From positions 62,001-126,000 of the forward strand of contig JAUNHG010000004.1 in the NCBI GenBank assembly GCA_030524035.1: 64,000 nucleotides of DNA, read 5' to 3'. Shown here piece by piece: positions 17,702 to 27,473 of this stretch. The notes under the pieces were generated by a model. That model had not been told where the DNA came from. It ran no database searches and was given only the letters and a program-made list of their open reading frames with translations. The first letter of the stretch is position 1; every line of letters starts with the position of its first letter. Source of the DNA: Kocuria sp. Lineage in GTDB: Bacteria > Actinomycetota > Actinomycetes > Actinomycetales > Micrococcaceae. The position numbers and the translations under genes were made by a program.

Positions 17702-18663
17702 TCGTCACATTCACCGCGAATCCGAGCATTGACCGCACCGCCGATTTATCCGTTCCCCTGGAACGAGGTGGCGTGAACCGTGTGGTCACCGTTCATGACG
17801 GTCCCGGTGGTAAAGGCATTAACGTTTCCCGCGCTCTGGCCTTAGCTGGCGCCGACACCATGGCGGTCTTTCCCGCCCCATCGGGGGACCCTCTGGTCCA
17901 AGCCGTTCAAGACTCGCAAGTGCGTTACCGCTTAGTGGAATGTCCCACACGGGTGCGCACCAACCTCACGATCACGGAACCGGATGGCACCACCACCAAA
18001 ATCAACGAACCCGGTGCCACCCTGGATGCAGACGGCCAGCAGGCTTGTCTAGAAGCACTCATGGAAGCGGTAAAGCCCGGCGATTGGGTGGCACTGTGCG
18101 GTTCTTTGCCACCAGGGCCCGCCGATCACTGGTACGCCCAGATGATTGTCGAACTCAAGGCCACGGGCGCACACGTTGCCGTGGATACTTCCGATGCCCC
18201 GTTGACTGCCCTGGCCACCGCGCTGGAAACCGCTGCCCCAGACCTGCTGAAACCTAACGGCTTGGAGCTCGGACAGCTGGTGGGGGCCGATGGCCCGGCC
18301 CTTGAAGCCGCAGCGGAAAATGGAGATTTTTCCCTGGCCGTTGATGCCGCACACAAGCTCGTAGAGCGCGGTGTGCAAGCCGTGTTAGCCACACTGGGTG
18401 CCGCCGGGGCAGTCCTCGTAACCCGCGATGGCGGGTGGGTAGGCAACCCACCACCCATCACACCGGTGTCCACCGTGGGCGCTGGAGATTCTTCCCTAGC
18501 CGGTCTCTTGCTGGCCTTCACCCGGAACTTAGAGCCCGCCGACTGCCTGCGGCACGCCGTGGCGTATGGCTCTGGGGCCACAGCACTTGCCGGAACCGGT
18601 GTCCCCGGTCCGGATCAGGTCGATCTCGACCACACCCGCGTCACCGCACTTCCTCTTCGGTGA
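17698..18663 (+). CDS. fruK: 1-phosphofructokinase
   Basis: A 321-aa PfkB-family kinase that turns fructose-1-phosphate into fructose-1,6-bisphosphate. It opens with MIVTFTANPSIDRT, typical of 1-phosphofructokinases, with GPGGKGINVSRALALAG near residues 37-53 and the catalytic GAGDSSLAGLLLAF near 261-274. It overlaps fruR by four bases and is followed by the fructose EII gene after 41 bp, so regulator, kinase and transporter share one transcript. Confidence 0.95.
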   Translation: MIVTFTANPSIDRTADLSVPLERGGVNRVVTVHDGPGGKGINVSRALALAGADTMAVFPAPSGDPLVQAVQDSQVRYRLVECPTRVRTNLTITEPDGTTTKINEPGATLDADGQQACLEALMEAVKPGDWVALCGSLPPGPADHWYAQMIVELKATGAHVAVDTSDAPLTALATALETAAPDLLKPNGLELGQLVGADGPALEAAAENGDFSLAVDAAHKLVERGVQAVLATLGAAGAVLVTRDGGWVGNPPPITPVSTVGAGDSSLAGLLLAFTRNLEPADCLRHAVAYGSGATALAGTGVPGPDQVDLDHTRVTALPLR

Positions 18664-18704
18664 CGTCTGCACCATCATCCCTTCACATAGCAAGGATTCA
18701 ACCC

Positions 18705-20747
18705 ATGTCAGAAGTACCGCTGATCGTCCCGGAGCTGGTCGTTCTTGACCAGGATCTGGGCGCGCACAAAAACGATGTGATCACGCACTTATCCGGTGTA
18801 GTCGCCGCCGCTGGCCGCGCGAATTCCGCGAACGGTTTAGCTGACGACGTTCTGTCCCGCGAAGGTCAGTCCCCCACGGGACAGCCCGGCGGGATTGGGA
18901 TTCCGCACTGCCGTTCAGCACACGTCACCACCACCTCCCTGGGGTTTGCCCGTTTAGCTCAGCCCGTGGACTTCGGCGCCAAAGACGGCTCCGCAGACCT
19001 GGTTTTTCTGATCGCTGCTGCTGACGGTGAAGGCCAGGCGCACCTTAAGCTGCTGTCCAAGCTGGCGCGCGCCATGGCCCGCAAAGATTTCTTGACCTCC
19101 CTGCGTGAAGCTCAAACAGCGGAGGAGGTCGTGGCGATCATCGAAGACGTGCTCGCACCTCAAGCCGACAGTACCGCCGGTGCTTCCGCCGGTGCTGGTG
19201 TAGCAGCCAGCGCGGGAGGTACCGCTGTACGTCGCTTGGTTGCCGTGACGTCCTGCCCCACCGGCATTGCCCATACCTATATGGCCGCTGAAGCACTGGA
19301 ACAGAAAGCCCAGGAGATGGGCCATGAATTGGTCGTGGAAACCCAAGGCTCATCCGGTGGCACTAACCTCACCCAGGAACAGATTGATGCCGCCGACGCC
19401 GTGATTTTTGCCGTAGGCGTGGGAGTGCGCGACCGCGAACGATTTGCGGGCAAGCCCGGTGTGGAAGCCGGCGTGAACGTAGGGGTTTCCGATCCCGAAG
19501 GCCTCATCACCAAAGCCTTAGCTGCCGCTGATGACCCCCAGGGGCACCGTATTGCCGGTGGCGGTGGGTCCGGTTCTGGTGAATCTGCCGGTTCCTCAGA
19601 GGGCCAGTCGTGGGGTCGCCGTATTCAGCAAGCGCTGATGACTGGCGTGTCCTACATGATTCCCTTTGTGGCCGCTGGTGGTTTGCTCATCGCACTGGGC
19701 TTTGCCCTGGGTGGTGCTGAACGTGTGGCGGAAGTCGCCGAAACCGTGGTTGCCGAGAACACCCTGTTCAATCTGCCCGCTGACGGTGGTTTGTGGTTGT
19801 ACCTGGGCGCGGTGTTCTTCACCGTGGGGCAGTTCGCCATGGGTTTCTTGGTCCCCGCTCTCTCCGGTTACATCGCCTACGCCCTGGCAGGCCGCCCCGG
19901 CATTGCGCCGGGCTTTGTCGGCGGCGCGGTGGCCGTTGCTGTGGGAGCAGGTTTCATTGGTGGTTTGGTCACTGGTTTGGTAGCCGGTTTCATCGCCATG
20001 TGGATTGCTTCTATTTCGGTTCCACGCTGGCTGGCGGGGCTCATGCCGGTGGTGATTATCCCTCTGGTCACCACCACCGTTGTGGGATTGCTGATGTACC
20101 TATTGTTGGGCCGCCCCTTGGCCAGCCTGATGACGTGGTTGCAGGATGGTTTGAACTCCATGACCGGCACGTCCGCCGTGTTGCTGGGCATCATTCTGGG
20201 ATTAATGATGTGCTTTGACTTGGGTGGTCCGGTGAATAAAGCCGCCTACCTCTTTGCTACCGCAGGCCTAGCACAGGGCACGGATGCAGCCATGGCCATC
20301 ATGGCCACTGTCATGGCCGCTGGCATGGTGCCCCCGCTGGCCATGGCGTTATCGACCACGGTTCGTGGCAGCTTGTATTCAGAAGCCGAACGGGAAAATG
20401 GGCGTACCGCATGGCTGCTGGGAGCATCCTTCATCTCTGAAGGTGCCATACCCTTTGCGGCTGCTGATCCGTTGCGCGTGATTCCATCCATGATGGCCGG
20501 GGGCGCGGTGACTGGCGCACTCACCATGGCATTGGGGGTCACATTGAATGCTCCGCACGGTGGCATCTTTGTGATTCTGGCCATGGGTAACAAATGGGGC
20601 TTCCTGCTGGCGCTGGTGGCAGGGGTGGTTGTTTCGGCACTGATTGTCACGATGCTTAAAGCCCAGCGGCAAAAGTCCCTCATGGCAGCTGCTCAGCACG
20701 AGGCACAGTCAGCTGATGCGCCCACAGCAGCTTCCGTGAACGCCTGA
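18705..20747 (+). CDS. ptsF: PTS fructose transporter subunit EIIABC
   Basis: A 680-aa three-domain protein that imports fructose and phosphorylates it at C1. EIIA covers about residues 5-150 with the phospho-histidine in GIGIPHCRS (near 67). After an Ala/Gly-rich linker, EIIB covers about 172-275 with the phospho-cysteine in TSCPTGIAHTYMAAE (near 183). EIIC is the membrane part from about 300, ending near 660 before a cytoplasmic tail. ATG 18705 follows AAGGA; the longer open frame reads through fruK and is ignored. Confidence 0.96.
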   Translation: MSEVPLIVPELVVLDQDLGAHKNDVITHLSGVVAAAGRANSANGLADDVLSREGQSPTGQPGGIGIPHCRSAHVTTTSLGFARLAQPVDFGAKDGSADLVFLIAAADGEGQAHLKLLSKLARAMARKDFLTSLREAQTAEEVVAIIEDVLAPQADSTAGASAGAGVAASAGGTAVRRLVAVTSCPTGIAHTYMAAEALEQKAQEMGHELVVETQGSSGGTNLTQEQIDAADAVIFAVGVGVRDRERFAGKPGVEAGVNVGVSDPEGLITKALAAADDPQGHRIAGGGGSGSGESAGSSEGQSWGRRIQQALMTGVSYMIPFVAAGGLLIALGFALGGAERVAEVAETVVAENTLFNLPADGGLWLYLGAVFFTVGQFAMGFLVPALSGYIAYALAGRPGIAPGFVGGAVAVAVGAGFIGGLVTGLVAGFIAMWIASISVPRWLAGLMPVVIIPLVTTTVVGLLMYLLLGRPLASLMTWLQDGLNSMTGTSAVLLGIILGLMMCFDLGGPVNKAAYLFATAGLAQGTDAAMAIMATVMAAGMVPPLAMALSTTVRGSLYSEAERENGRTAWLLGASFISEGAIPFAAADPLRVIPSMMAGGAVTGALTMALGVTLNAPHGGIFVILAMGNKWGFLLALVAGVVVSALIVTMLKAQRQKSLMAAAQHEAQSADAPTAASVNA

Positions 20748-20850
20748 TCGCTGACCTTACAGGACTGTTACAGAAGTGTTCATGGTGCGCCTGCGCTCTC
20801 GGCTGTAGCATTCGGGACGCATCGAAAAAACACCATCCACAGGAGGAATC

Positions 20851-21120
20851 ATGCCTAGCAAGAAAGTTGTGGTCGGCTCTGCTGTCGGCCTGCACGCTCG
20901 CCCCGCTGCAATCATCGCTGAAGCTGCCGGTGAATTTGAGGATGAAATCCTCATCAGCTTGGTCAGCGACCCTGATGAGGACCCCGCCGACGCCTCATCG
21001 TCCCTGTTAATCATGGCGTTGGGTGCTGAAAAAGGCACAGAGGTTGAAGTCAGCTCTGACAACCCTGAAGCTGTAGAAAAGATCGCGGGTTTGATCGAAA
21101 AGGATCTGGATGCCGAATGA
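20851..21120 (+). CDS. ptsH: Phosphocarrier protein HPr
   Basis: An 89-aa HPr with the active-site histidine at position 15 in GLHARPAA. The regulatory serine region that HPr kinase would use in low-GC Gram-positives is replaced by ASSSLLIMALGAEKG, as is usual in actinobacteria, which lack that kinase. AGGAGGA precedes the ATG. It lies 103 bp behind ptsF, with enough room for its own promoter, and is followed by a strong terminator. Confidence 0.96.
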   Translation: MPSKKVVVGSAVGLHARPAAIIAEAAGEFEDEILISLVSDPDEDPADASSSLLIMALGAEKGTEVEVSSDNPEAVEKIAGLIEKDLDAE

Positions 21121-21141
21121 TCCTGTGACAGGGTAAGCCCG

Positions 21142-21212
21142 CCGCCAGAGAAGCTATCGCGGACGTAGTACATCCGCACTTTTGCCCGCGATAGCTTCTC
21201 TGGTGGTTTTTT
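21142..21212. terminator. Strong intrinsic terminator after ptsH
   Basis: An 18-bp perfect stem (21145-21162 with 21186-21203), extendable by three pairs, encloses a 23-base loop and is followed on the plus strand by TTTTTT. It ends the ptsH transcript and sits only 13 bases from the stop of the converging mannosyltransferase gene. Confidence 0.92.
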
Positions 21213-21224
21213 GTGCCGGGGGCC

Positions 21225-22586
21225 TCACCCTGTGGTTGCTGGCGTCACGATGTGCTCAGAAGAGCGGCGTCCATCGACGATCACCGCACCTGCCCATAAC
21301 AACAACAAGATAAATAAGACCACGTAAGGGAAAGCCCAGACGGTTTCAGATGTGTGCAGGTGAAAGCCCATAAGATCGGTCAAAAATAACCCCCGCATGG
21401 GGCCGATATAAGCCCCCACCAACCACACCCAGGTCAGTGCCCCCGCCACCGCACGCGTCAGTCCGTGGAAAATATGCGGGAAGGCTTCCAGCCACAGAGC
21501 CAGAGCAATCACCGGGTAATACATTTGGTGGTGTGACCAGGAGATGGGGGACATAAACAACATGACCAACCCATTCATGGAAATCGCCGAAAGAATCATG
21601 CCCCGGCGGGTCAGGTAGATCATAGCCACCGCCACCAGGGCGATCATGATCAGAGTGAGCAGGTAACGGATGGGGTCAACCAAGTCCCCCGGCACTCCAT
21701 TTTTGATCAACAGACCAGTCAGCGCGGTGTTATCGATGTACTTGATGGATCCCACACGATCTGAGGAGGACACAGAATCAGTCCAGAATTGAATGGAATC
21801 CTGATAAAGAACCATAAAACCGACAGCCACTGTAATCCCAAAAGTCACCCCCATGGCCACAATAGTGCGGATTTGGCGCTGCATTAAGAAAATTAGCCCA
21901 AATGCTAACGGTGTGAGCTTAATCCCCGCCGCAAGACCAATGAATACACCCCGTGGAATAAAAGCGGTGGCGCGTTCAATCCAGGCACCAGTGCCGTCAG
22001 TTCGGCGCACTAAATCCAGGAACACTAACCCCAAAAGCAGGATGTTGATTTGCCCTAACGAAATAGTACGAATATACGGGCCGCTGAATAATATGACTGC
22101 CAACACCAGCGCAAACATGGCTCGACTGCCCAAATAGTTCGTCAGCGGAATGGGACGGCGTTTTCGCCCGGCGTACGACACCAGAGCACCGGCCAAGGGC
22201 ACAGCCACTATAAGGTCCGCTAAGAGCAGCAAATAGCGCATGAGGTCAAAAGGAATCCAGGCCAGCAGACCAAATAACAACGCAGCAAATGGTGGATATG
22301 TGAACGGCAGGGTGTCGTCACTCCACGGCACCGGGAATTCAAGGTCGTAAAGAGGCTGTTGGCGTAGCTGTGGATCCGCCACCCACTGCGCCCCCATGTT
22401 GTAAACCATCAAATCCAAGGAGCCCTGAAACACCAGGACGACAGACCACACGAGCACAAGCGCCAATGCCACATACGCCACGGCCTGCGCCCACGCCGGA
22501 CCCGTTCCTGGCGCGTACGGCACCACCCAGCGGGGCGAGAAGCCAGGGGCTGGCTGAGGTTGAGCGTAGCGAGGGGGTGTGGACAA
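21225..22586 (-). CDS. GT87 polyprenol-phosphate-mannose-dependent mannosyltransferase-like protein
   Basis: A 453-aa integral membrane protein with about ten to twelve hydrophobic segments. It starts at TTG 22586, with AGGAGG five bases upstream. The first periplasmic loop has SLDLMVYNMGAQWV and TLPFTYPPFAALLFG, matching the GT-C fold GT87/DUF2029 family, where an early Asp is catalytic. Corynebacterial and mycobacterial members extend phosphatidylinositol mannosides or lipomannans in the cell envelope. A late MSPISWSHHQMYY segment is also typical. The exact linkage made is unknown. Confidence 0.8.
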   Translation of the reverse strand: MSTPPRYAQPQPAPGFSPRWVVPYAPGTGPAWAQAVAYVALALVLVWSVVLVFQGSLDLMVYNMGAQWVADPQLRQQPLYDLEFPVPWSDDTLPFTYPPFAALLFGLLAWIPFDLMRYLLLLADLIVAVPLAGALVSYAGRKRRPIPLTNYLGSRAMFALVLAVILFSGPYIRTISLGQINILLLGLVFLDLVRRTDGTGAWIERATAFIPRGVFIGLAAGIKLTPLAFGLIFLMQRQIRTIVAMGVTFGITVAVGFMVLYQDSIQFWTDSVSSSDRVGSIKYIDNTALTGLLIKNGVPGDLVDPIRYLLTLIMIALVAVAMIYLTRRGMILSAISMNGLVMLFMSPISWSHHQMYYPVIALALWLEAFPHIFHGLTRAVAGALTWVWLVGAYIGPMRGLFLTDLMGFHLHTSETVWAFPYVVLFILLLLWAGAVIVDGRRSSEHIVTPATTG

Positions 22587-22963
22587 GCGGGCCTCCTGCG
22601 GACAGTGACCCCTTACCCCATGTGGGGTTCAGGGATGAGCAAGTGTGGGACCCGCGCACGGGTTTCCCCTAGCCTACCCGCGCTTCCACCAAACAGCCGA
22701 CACACGCATCGTGTCCACACTCCTTCAAAAAATTACCTACAAATGTGGACAGCCACCATCCTGGAATACCTTCATGCAATTATCCGACATGGACTAAAAC
22801 CGTCGGCATGCGCACCACAAACCCCCTCTTTTAATGTAAATGAATTTCTGCCCCCGCATTTCGTGCTCACTCACCACCAACAACAAACACACCCCGGTAA
22901 GGTCTTTTCCGCGATCACGCAGTACCACTCGAGCCCTCCCAACACCAGGAAGGATTTATTCTT
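22587..22963. other. Intergenic region between divergent genes
   Basis: About 380 bases separate the mannosyltransferase (minus) from the membrane protein at 22964 (plus). Besides the AGGAGG site of the TTG start near 22592 and AGGAAGGA near 22950, I see no gene, hairpin or convincing promoter here. Confidence 0.5.
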
Positions 22964-23527
22964 ATGCAAGCACCCAGTACTGATGTGCAATATGTTGCAC
23001 GAGTTCAGGTTTTCCGATGGATTATCAGCGGATTGTTTCTCATTGCATTTGCGGCGCTTTTCATGTTCCTCTTCTTTGGTGCCCTCAATGGATCTATTGA
23101 GTTTGGTGAAGGAGCAAACAGAAGGGGTAACTTGTTTATAACGCTACTTCCCATCTGGCCTTTTTTTGCTGCTTTCTTTTTCCTCTACGGCCTGTACTGC
23201 CTATATTTCGGGATACGAGCTGAGCACGTCACCATTGACCCACAGGGGGTACGGACCAAGTCTTGGCAGCTGGCTTGGCCGGAAATCCTGGAAGTGGAAA
23301 TGCGGAATAAGAAAAAACTGTTTCTGTGGGTGACCCCGGAAGCAGCGCAACGTGTGCGGCCCGCTAACCGCTGGCACTCCGGTCACCCTGGAGGGCTCGG
23401 CGGCATGCTCGCCAAAAAAGACACCGTCGGGTTGCAAGCCCTTTTGTCCCGGCAAAATGAAGTCTTTGACCTCATCAGCGCACAGTTGGCAAAACGCACC
23501 GAACATCTGCAGTTGCCCCCGAATTGA
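22964..23527 (+). CDS. Membrane protein with two N-terminal helices and a PH-like domain
   Basis: A 187-aa protein of unknown function, with AGGAAGGA upstream of its ATG. Residues 20-42 and 62-87 are hydrophobic helices. They are followed by YFGIRAEHVTIDPQGVRT and AWPEILEVEMRN, the strand pattern of bacterial PH-like domains that follow membrane helices in small actinobacterial proteins. A glycine-rich segment near residues 137-147 and an amphipathic C-terminus complete it. It stands alone between divergent and convergent neighbours, so context gives no clue to its role. Confidence 0.65.
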   Translation: MQAPSTDVQYVARVQVFRWIISGLFLIAFAALFMFLFFGALNGSIEFGEGANRRGNLFITLLPIWPFFAAFFFLYGLYCLYFGIRAEHVTIDPQGVRTKSWQLAWPEILEVEMRNKKKLFLWVTPEAAQRVRPANRWHSGHPGGLGGMLAKKDTVGLQALLSRQNEVFDLISAQLAKRTEHLQLPPN

Positions 23528-23567
23528 TGCAGGCATCTCCGCTGGCATCCGCCAAATACTGCGGTGG

Positions 23568-24959
23568 TCAGCGGAGATACCGGTGCACCGCACGCACTGC
23601 CATGGCGGCTCCCGCAACAACTGCCACGGTCAGCGCCATTCCCCAGGAGTCGGGAATCACTCGCCCAGAGTCAATAGAACCGCCTATTGACTCTAGGCTG
23701 TCATCCTCCATAACCGCCGGCTTCCGACCCGTCGGCACGTGAGACCGCAGATCCACCGGCAGAATAAGGTGATCGGGGTCCCCCCACTGCTGCAGGGCCA
23801 GTTCTTCGGGTGTGAATGCGCCCTGCATATGGTCTATCTGGGCTTGAGGGGCAAAATCTGACGGCGAAAAACTATCGAGCACCGGGGAATAGGTACTCAC
23901 CCGCACGGAACCATCCGCAACACGGAACTGTAATAACCGCAAAAAACCCGTTCTCCGCTCCCCTCGGGCTTCCCGGTGGCCCACGGGAAAATTTTCGTCT
24001 GGAACACGGTGCGCCTGGTAGTCGGCCAATAAACTCGGCACGGGATATCCCGCGTCGGATTCCACGCGCCAGCCGGTCCCAGATACATGGCCGCATAACA
24101 CCATGACCACATTCGAGTGGCGGGACACCACCTCACGGTGCAGTTTCACACCGTCGTTGGGACCATATGTGCCTGGTCCGCCATACTCAGCGCCGGAGCC
24201 ATCCGGGCGATTACCCCGGTCAAGGTAGTGGTGAGTGCACACGATGGCGTCCCGGTCCGCATATTTTGTCAACACTTGGTGAGCCCACGCAGTGTGGTGG
24301 TCCCGGATGCCGTATCCCATGTGCAGAATAACCATCTTGGTGCGCCCCACGTCGAGGAGGTCGTAATGGCAACTGTTTTCGCCGGGCTTCCACGGGCCGC
24401 CGTAACGCACCCGAACCGGCAAATCGCCCGCACTGGGGCGCCACTTCTGCTGCGCTAAATGGTTACGTGCAGGCCCAAAGGCTTTGTTGAACTTGGTAAG
24501 TTCCGGCACCCCACGGCCTTCGTCCGAACCCCACCGGTTGTCATGGTTTCCGGGCAGCACCCCCACCGGAACCCCGTAATCCTCAATCATAGAAATCAGC
24601 CGTTCGGCCTCCTGAAACTCCCGGCGTGCCGTGGATTTACGGTTCCAGGACCAGCACCAGTTCTCTACCAGATCCCCGGTATGGGCCAGGTACACGATCT
24701 TCCGTTTCGCGGCGTTTTCGCCCACCCAACGCGCAATGGCGTCGTGAGCGGCTTTGAAACGGGCTTGCCGCTGGGGGTTAGAAGGATCAGCGGCACCTTC
24801 AGCAATGTATTGGGTATCGGTGAGGTGAACGATGGCGAAGTCATAGTCAGCGGGGTCTGCGAACCCTGCCTCCACGGGTTGCGCAGGACCGGCGATGGAT
24901 TCCTGGCCAAAGCCGTGAACTACAGAAACGTCGTGGTTTTTGTGTTGCTGATGTTGCAT
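23568..24959 (-). CDS. Metallophosphoesterase with C-terminal membrane anchor
   Basis: A 463-aa calcineurin-like phosphoesterase. The metal-binding motifs run IVHLTDTQY, LAHTGDLVENW, GVLPGNHDNRWG, VCTHHYLD and LCGHVSGTGW. A single hydrophobic helix lies near the C-terminus (WGMALTVAVVAGAAMAVRAV) and is followed by basic residues, as in a tail anchor. No signal peptide is visible at either possible start: ATG 24959 has GGGAGG twelve bases upstream, and a longer frame reaches 25010. With a missing signal the catalytic domain might stay in the cytoplasm, or an export signal may be unrecognised. The substrate is unknown. Confidence 0.75.
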   Translation of the reverse strand: MQHQQHKNHDVSVVHGFGQESIAGPAQPVEAGFADPADYDFAIVHLTDTQYIAEGAADPSNPQRQARFKAAHDAIARWVGENAAKRKIVYLAHTGDLVENWCWSWNRKSTARREFQEAERLISMIEDYGVPVGVLPGNHDNRWGSDEGRGVPELTKFNKAFGPARNHLAQQKWRPSAGDLPVRVRYGGPWKPGENSCHYDLLDVGRTKMVILHMGYGIRDHHTAWAHQVLTKYADRDAIVCTHHYLDRGNRPDGSGAEYGGPGTYGPNDGVKLHREVVSRHSNVVMVLCGHVSGTGWRVESDAGYPVPSLLADYQAHRVPDENFPVGHREARGERRTGFLRLLQFRVADGSVRVSTYSPVLDSFSPSDFAPQAQIDHMQGAFTPEELALQQWGDPDHLILPVDLRSHVPTGRKPAVMEDDSLESIGGSIDSGRVIPDSWGMALTVAVVAGAAMAVRAVHRYLR

Positions 24960-24988
24960 GTATTGCTGGTTCCTCCCGCGTGGTGGCA

Positions 24989-25438
24989 CTACCGGCGTGC
25001 GGTGCGCCACCCTGAATCGTCCTGTGTTTCGGAGGGGTTCTCTGGGGGCGTTGGGGCGTGGTCATCGGTACCCTGTTGTTCTGCACGCAGTTGTTTGGCG
25101 GATGGTATGGACAAAACCGCCACCACGGCATTGACGACCAAAAGGGCAAAGGCCGCGTAGTAGACCCACACGGAAGGGTAAAACCAGAACAGTGCCATGC
25201 CCCACCCTGTGGCGGTGAGTACCGCAATCACAACAGCCAGGATGAATAGGGCAAGTTTGGTGGTGGCGTATGCAGCGTTTTTTGCCCGTATACCGTAAAA
25301 GATACCCAGACCAGCGAAGAAAATCGGGAAGAACAACTCCCCGGTGACCACAATGGTGTCCCGGTGGTACACGTGCCGCCCGAGCGCTTGGAGCACCGCA
25401 GCGGCGGCGAGCAACACAGGGGCAAGGGCGGACTTCAT
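24989..25438 (-). CDS. Small four-helix membrane protein
   Basis: A 149-aa protein of unknown function with a GGAG site before ATG 25438. Four hydrophobic segments fill residues 4-110 (around LLAAAAVLQAL, LFFPIFFAGLGIF, LALFILAVVIAVL and VYYAAFALLVVNAVV). The last 35 residues form a polar, Pro/Glu-rich cytoplasmic tail. Its 3' end overlaps the longer possible start of the phosphoesterase gene, so the two are probably co-transcribed. Confidence 0.7.
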   Translation of the reverse strand: MKSALAPVLLAAAAVLQALGRHVYHRDTIVVTGELFFPIFFAGLGIFYGIRAKNAAYATTKLALFILAVVIAVLTATGWGMALFWFYPSVWVYYAAFALLVVNAVVAVLSIPSAKQLRAEQQGTDDHAPTPPENPSETQDDSGWRTARR

Positions 25439-25520
25439 AGGGGCGCTCCTGACGCAACAACGGACAGCTGGAGCAATCGAGTCTATGCGGGAGCAGTGCA
25501 GACAGAAAGCTGGCTAGCTG

Positions 25521-26033
25521 TCACGCCAGCCGCACAAAAAAGGACACCGCGCAGACCACAAAGGTGGAAGCCGCCGCGAGCGCACACACTAGTTCCACCA
25601 GGATGCCAATGCCCATGGCTTTTGCTGCCACCCATGACGAATCCAGTGCGGCGCGGAAGTTTTTCTGCCGCTGGGTTTCGGAGGCCAACAATCCCACGAT
25701 AAATCCCACGAACAACCCCACCACGGGAATGACAAATACCCCCACTACCGCGCCGATGACTCCCAGCAAAAGGGAGCGGTTGGGGATCTGCCGCTGTTTG
25801 AGGCGACGCCCGGTCATGACGAAGGACGCTGACATACCTGCGATCACCAGCATGCCGCCCAGGGCCAAAGCAATCCAGCCTTCAACCGCTTGCACCACCA
25901 ATGCCCAAATGATAAGGCCAATCAGGATGGCCAGTGACCCCGGCAGAACCGGCACGATAATTCCAATGGTGCCCACCACGATCAGCGCGACGGTGACTAA
26001 CGTGGTGATGATTTCAGCAGTCATGCCACCCAT
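25521..26033 (-). CDS. DUF456 family membrane protein
   Basis: A 170-aa membrane protein. GTIGIIVPVLPGSLAILIGLIIWAL at the N-terminus and GAVVGVFVIPVVGLFVGFIVG in the middle match the duplicated glycine-zipper-like DUF456 pattern. Four to five helices are predicted. The function is unknown. It starts six bases after the oxidoreductase stop on the same strand, so the two are very likely one operon. Confidence 0.82.
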   Translation of the reverse strand: MGGMTAEIITTLVTVALIVVGTIGIIVPVLPGSLAILIGLIIWALVVQAVEGWIALALGGMLVIAGMSASFVMTGRRLKQRQIPNRSLLLGVIGAVVGVFVIPVVGLFVGFIVGLLASETQRQKNFRAALDSSWVAAKAMGIGILVELVCALAAASTFVVCAVSFFVRLA

Positions 26034-26039
26034 TGTCCC

Positions 26040-27473
26040 CTAGACGCGCGCTAGGTCGCCTAACGCGGTGGTGGCGGCGTTATACCCACACATTCCATGG
26101 ACTCCCCCACCTGGCGGTGTCGATGAGGAGCATAAGTACACGCCGGAAGCCCCAGCCCTATACGGATTAAGTTTGATCACCGGCCGGAATACCTGTTGTA
26201 ACCCGCTCAGCGCGCCGCCACCAATAGAGCCACCCACCAGATTGGTATTCATGGCCTCAAGTGCCTGGGGCGCATGATCCACTCGCATAACAATCCGGTC
26301 CCTCAGCCCCGGCGCAAACCGTTCGATCTGCTGGATCACCAGATCCCCCGCCAGGTTCGGGGTTTTCTGCGGACCGCAGTACCCATGTGGCACGTGGGCA
26401 TAGGACCAGAGCACGTGTTGTCCGGCAGGTGCCCGAGAGGGGTCAGCGACGGAAGGTTGAGCAACCATCACAAAAGGACGTTCCGGCAGGGTTCCGCGAG
26501 CGGCAAGTTGTTCGGCGCGACTGATCTCCTGCACAGTGCCTCCCACATGGACAGTCCCTGCCTGCGCTATGCGAGGGTCATACCAAGGCGCGGGGCCTTC
26601 TAACAACAAATCAACCTTGTGCACTGCTGCCCCGTAACGCCATGTGCTCAAAGCCTTGCGGTAGCGGGAGGGCATATCCAGCCCCTGCAACCGCAGCATC
26701 TGTCGCGGGGTGAGGTCCAACATGAGGATTTCTGGGGCGCCTAGGTCCCGGAGGTCTGTGACTTGGCGGCCGGTTTCGATCTTCCCGCCGTGAACGGTCA
26801 GGTCAGCTACCAGGGCATCCACGATCGACTGTGTACCACCCCGAGCCACAGGCCACCCGTTGCTGTGCCCCAGAATGTTAAATAGGACCGCAAAAGCACT
26901 GGTCAACGGGTAGGACATCGGCAAGGCGGCGTGTGCAGCAGCTCCAGCCAGGAGTCCCTTAGCCTGCTCCGTGACGAAAGCATGCGCCAGCCACGACACC
27001 GGCCATGGTGCCCGGGCCCCGAACTTGGCCACAGTCATTGGGTTCTGGGGCCACCTCATCAAAGGCCGGAGGGCGCTGCTCAGAATGTCCGAAAGATTAT
27101 TCAGAGGCCCTGCGTGCAATGCGCGCCAAGCGGCGGCATCGCGCCCAAGGGCCACGGCTGTCTGTTCAAGGTTGGGCAGAAGGAGCCCGGGATCCTGTCC
27201 GTCCAGTGGGTGGGCTGCTGCGATCTGAGGCAACAGCCATTCCAGACCACGTTCCTGCAAGTTCAACGCAGCGAACGCGGGAGATGCGGCCCCAAAAGGG
27301 TGGCAAGCCGCTCCCAGATCCACGGTGGTTCCAGTTCCGAACAAGGGTGCCGAGCGTGCGGCACCGCCCACGGTAGGCTGTGCCTCCAAGACTGTCACGG
27401 ACAACTCCGCCCGCGCCAAAACACACGCGGCAGTCAAACCATTAGGACCGGAACCAACAACAACCGCATCCAT
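26040..27473 (-). CDS. FAD-dependent oxidoreductase, phytoene-desaturase/PYROXD2-like
   Basis: A 477-aa flavoprotein. The N-terminal dinucleotide-binding motif is VVVGSGPNGLTAACVLARA, and VGGAARS follows. The C-terminal FAD contact is GVYLCSSSTPPGGGVHGMCGYNAA. These match the CrtI/PYROXD2 group, whose actinobacterial members are mostly uncharacterised. No carotenoid genes are nearby, so phytoene is unlikely as substrate. Upstream is a 240-bp region before the ABC-F gene on the other strand. Confidence 0.82.
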   Translation of the reverse strand: MDAVVVGSGPNGLTAACVLARAELSVTVLEAQPTVGGAARSAPLFGTGTTVDLGAACHPFGAASPAFAALNLQERGLEWLLPQIAAAHPLDGQDPGLLLPNLEQTAVALGRDAAAWRALHAGPLNNLSDILSSALRPLMRWPQNPMTVAKFGARAPWPVSWLAHAFVTEQAKGLLAGAAAHAALPMSYPLTSAFAVLFNILGHSNGWPVARGGTQSIVDALVADLTVHGGKIETGRQVTDLRDLGAPEILMLDLTPRQMLRLQGLDMPSRYRKALSTWRYGAAVHKVDLLLEGPAPWYDPRIAQAGTVHVGGTVQEISRAEQLAARGTLPERPFVMVAQPSVADPSRAPAGQHVLWSYAHVPHGYCGPQKTPNLAGDLVIQQIERFAPGLRDRIVMRVDHAPQALEAMNTNLVGGSIGGGALSGLQQVFRPVIKLNPYRAGASGVYLCSSSTPPGGGVHGMCGYNAATTALGDLARV

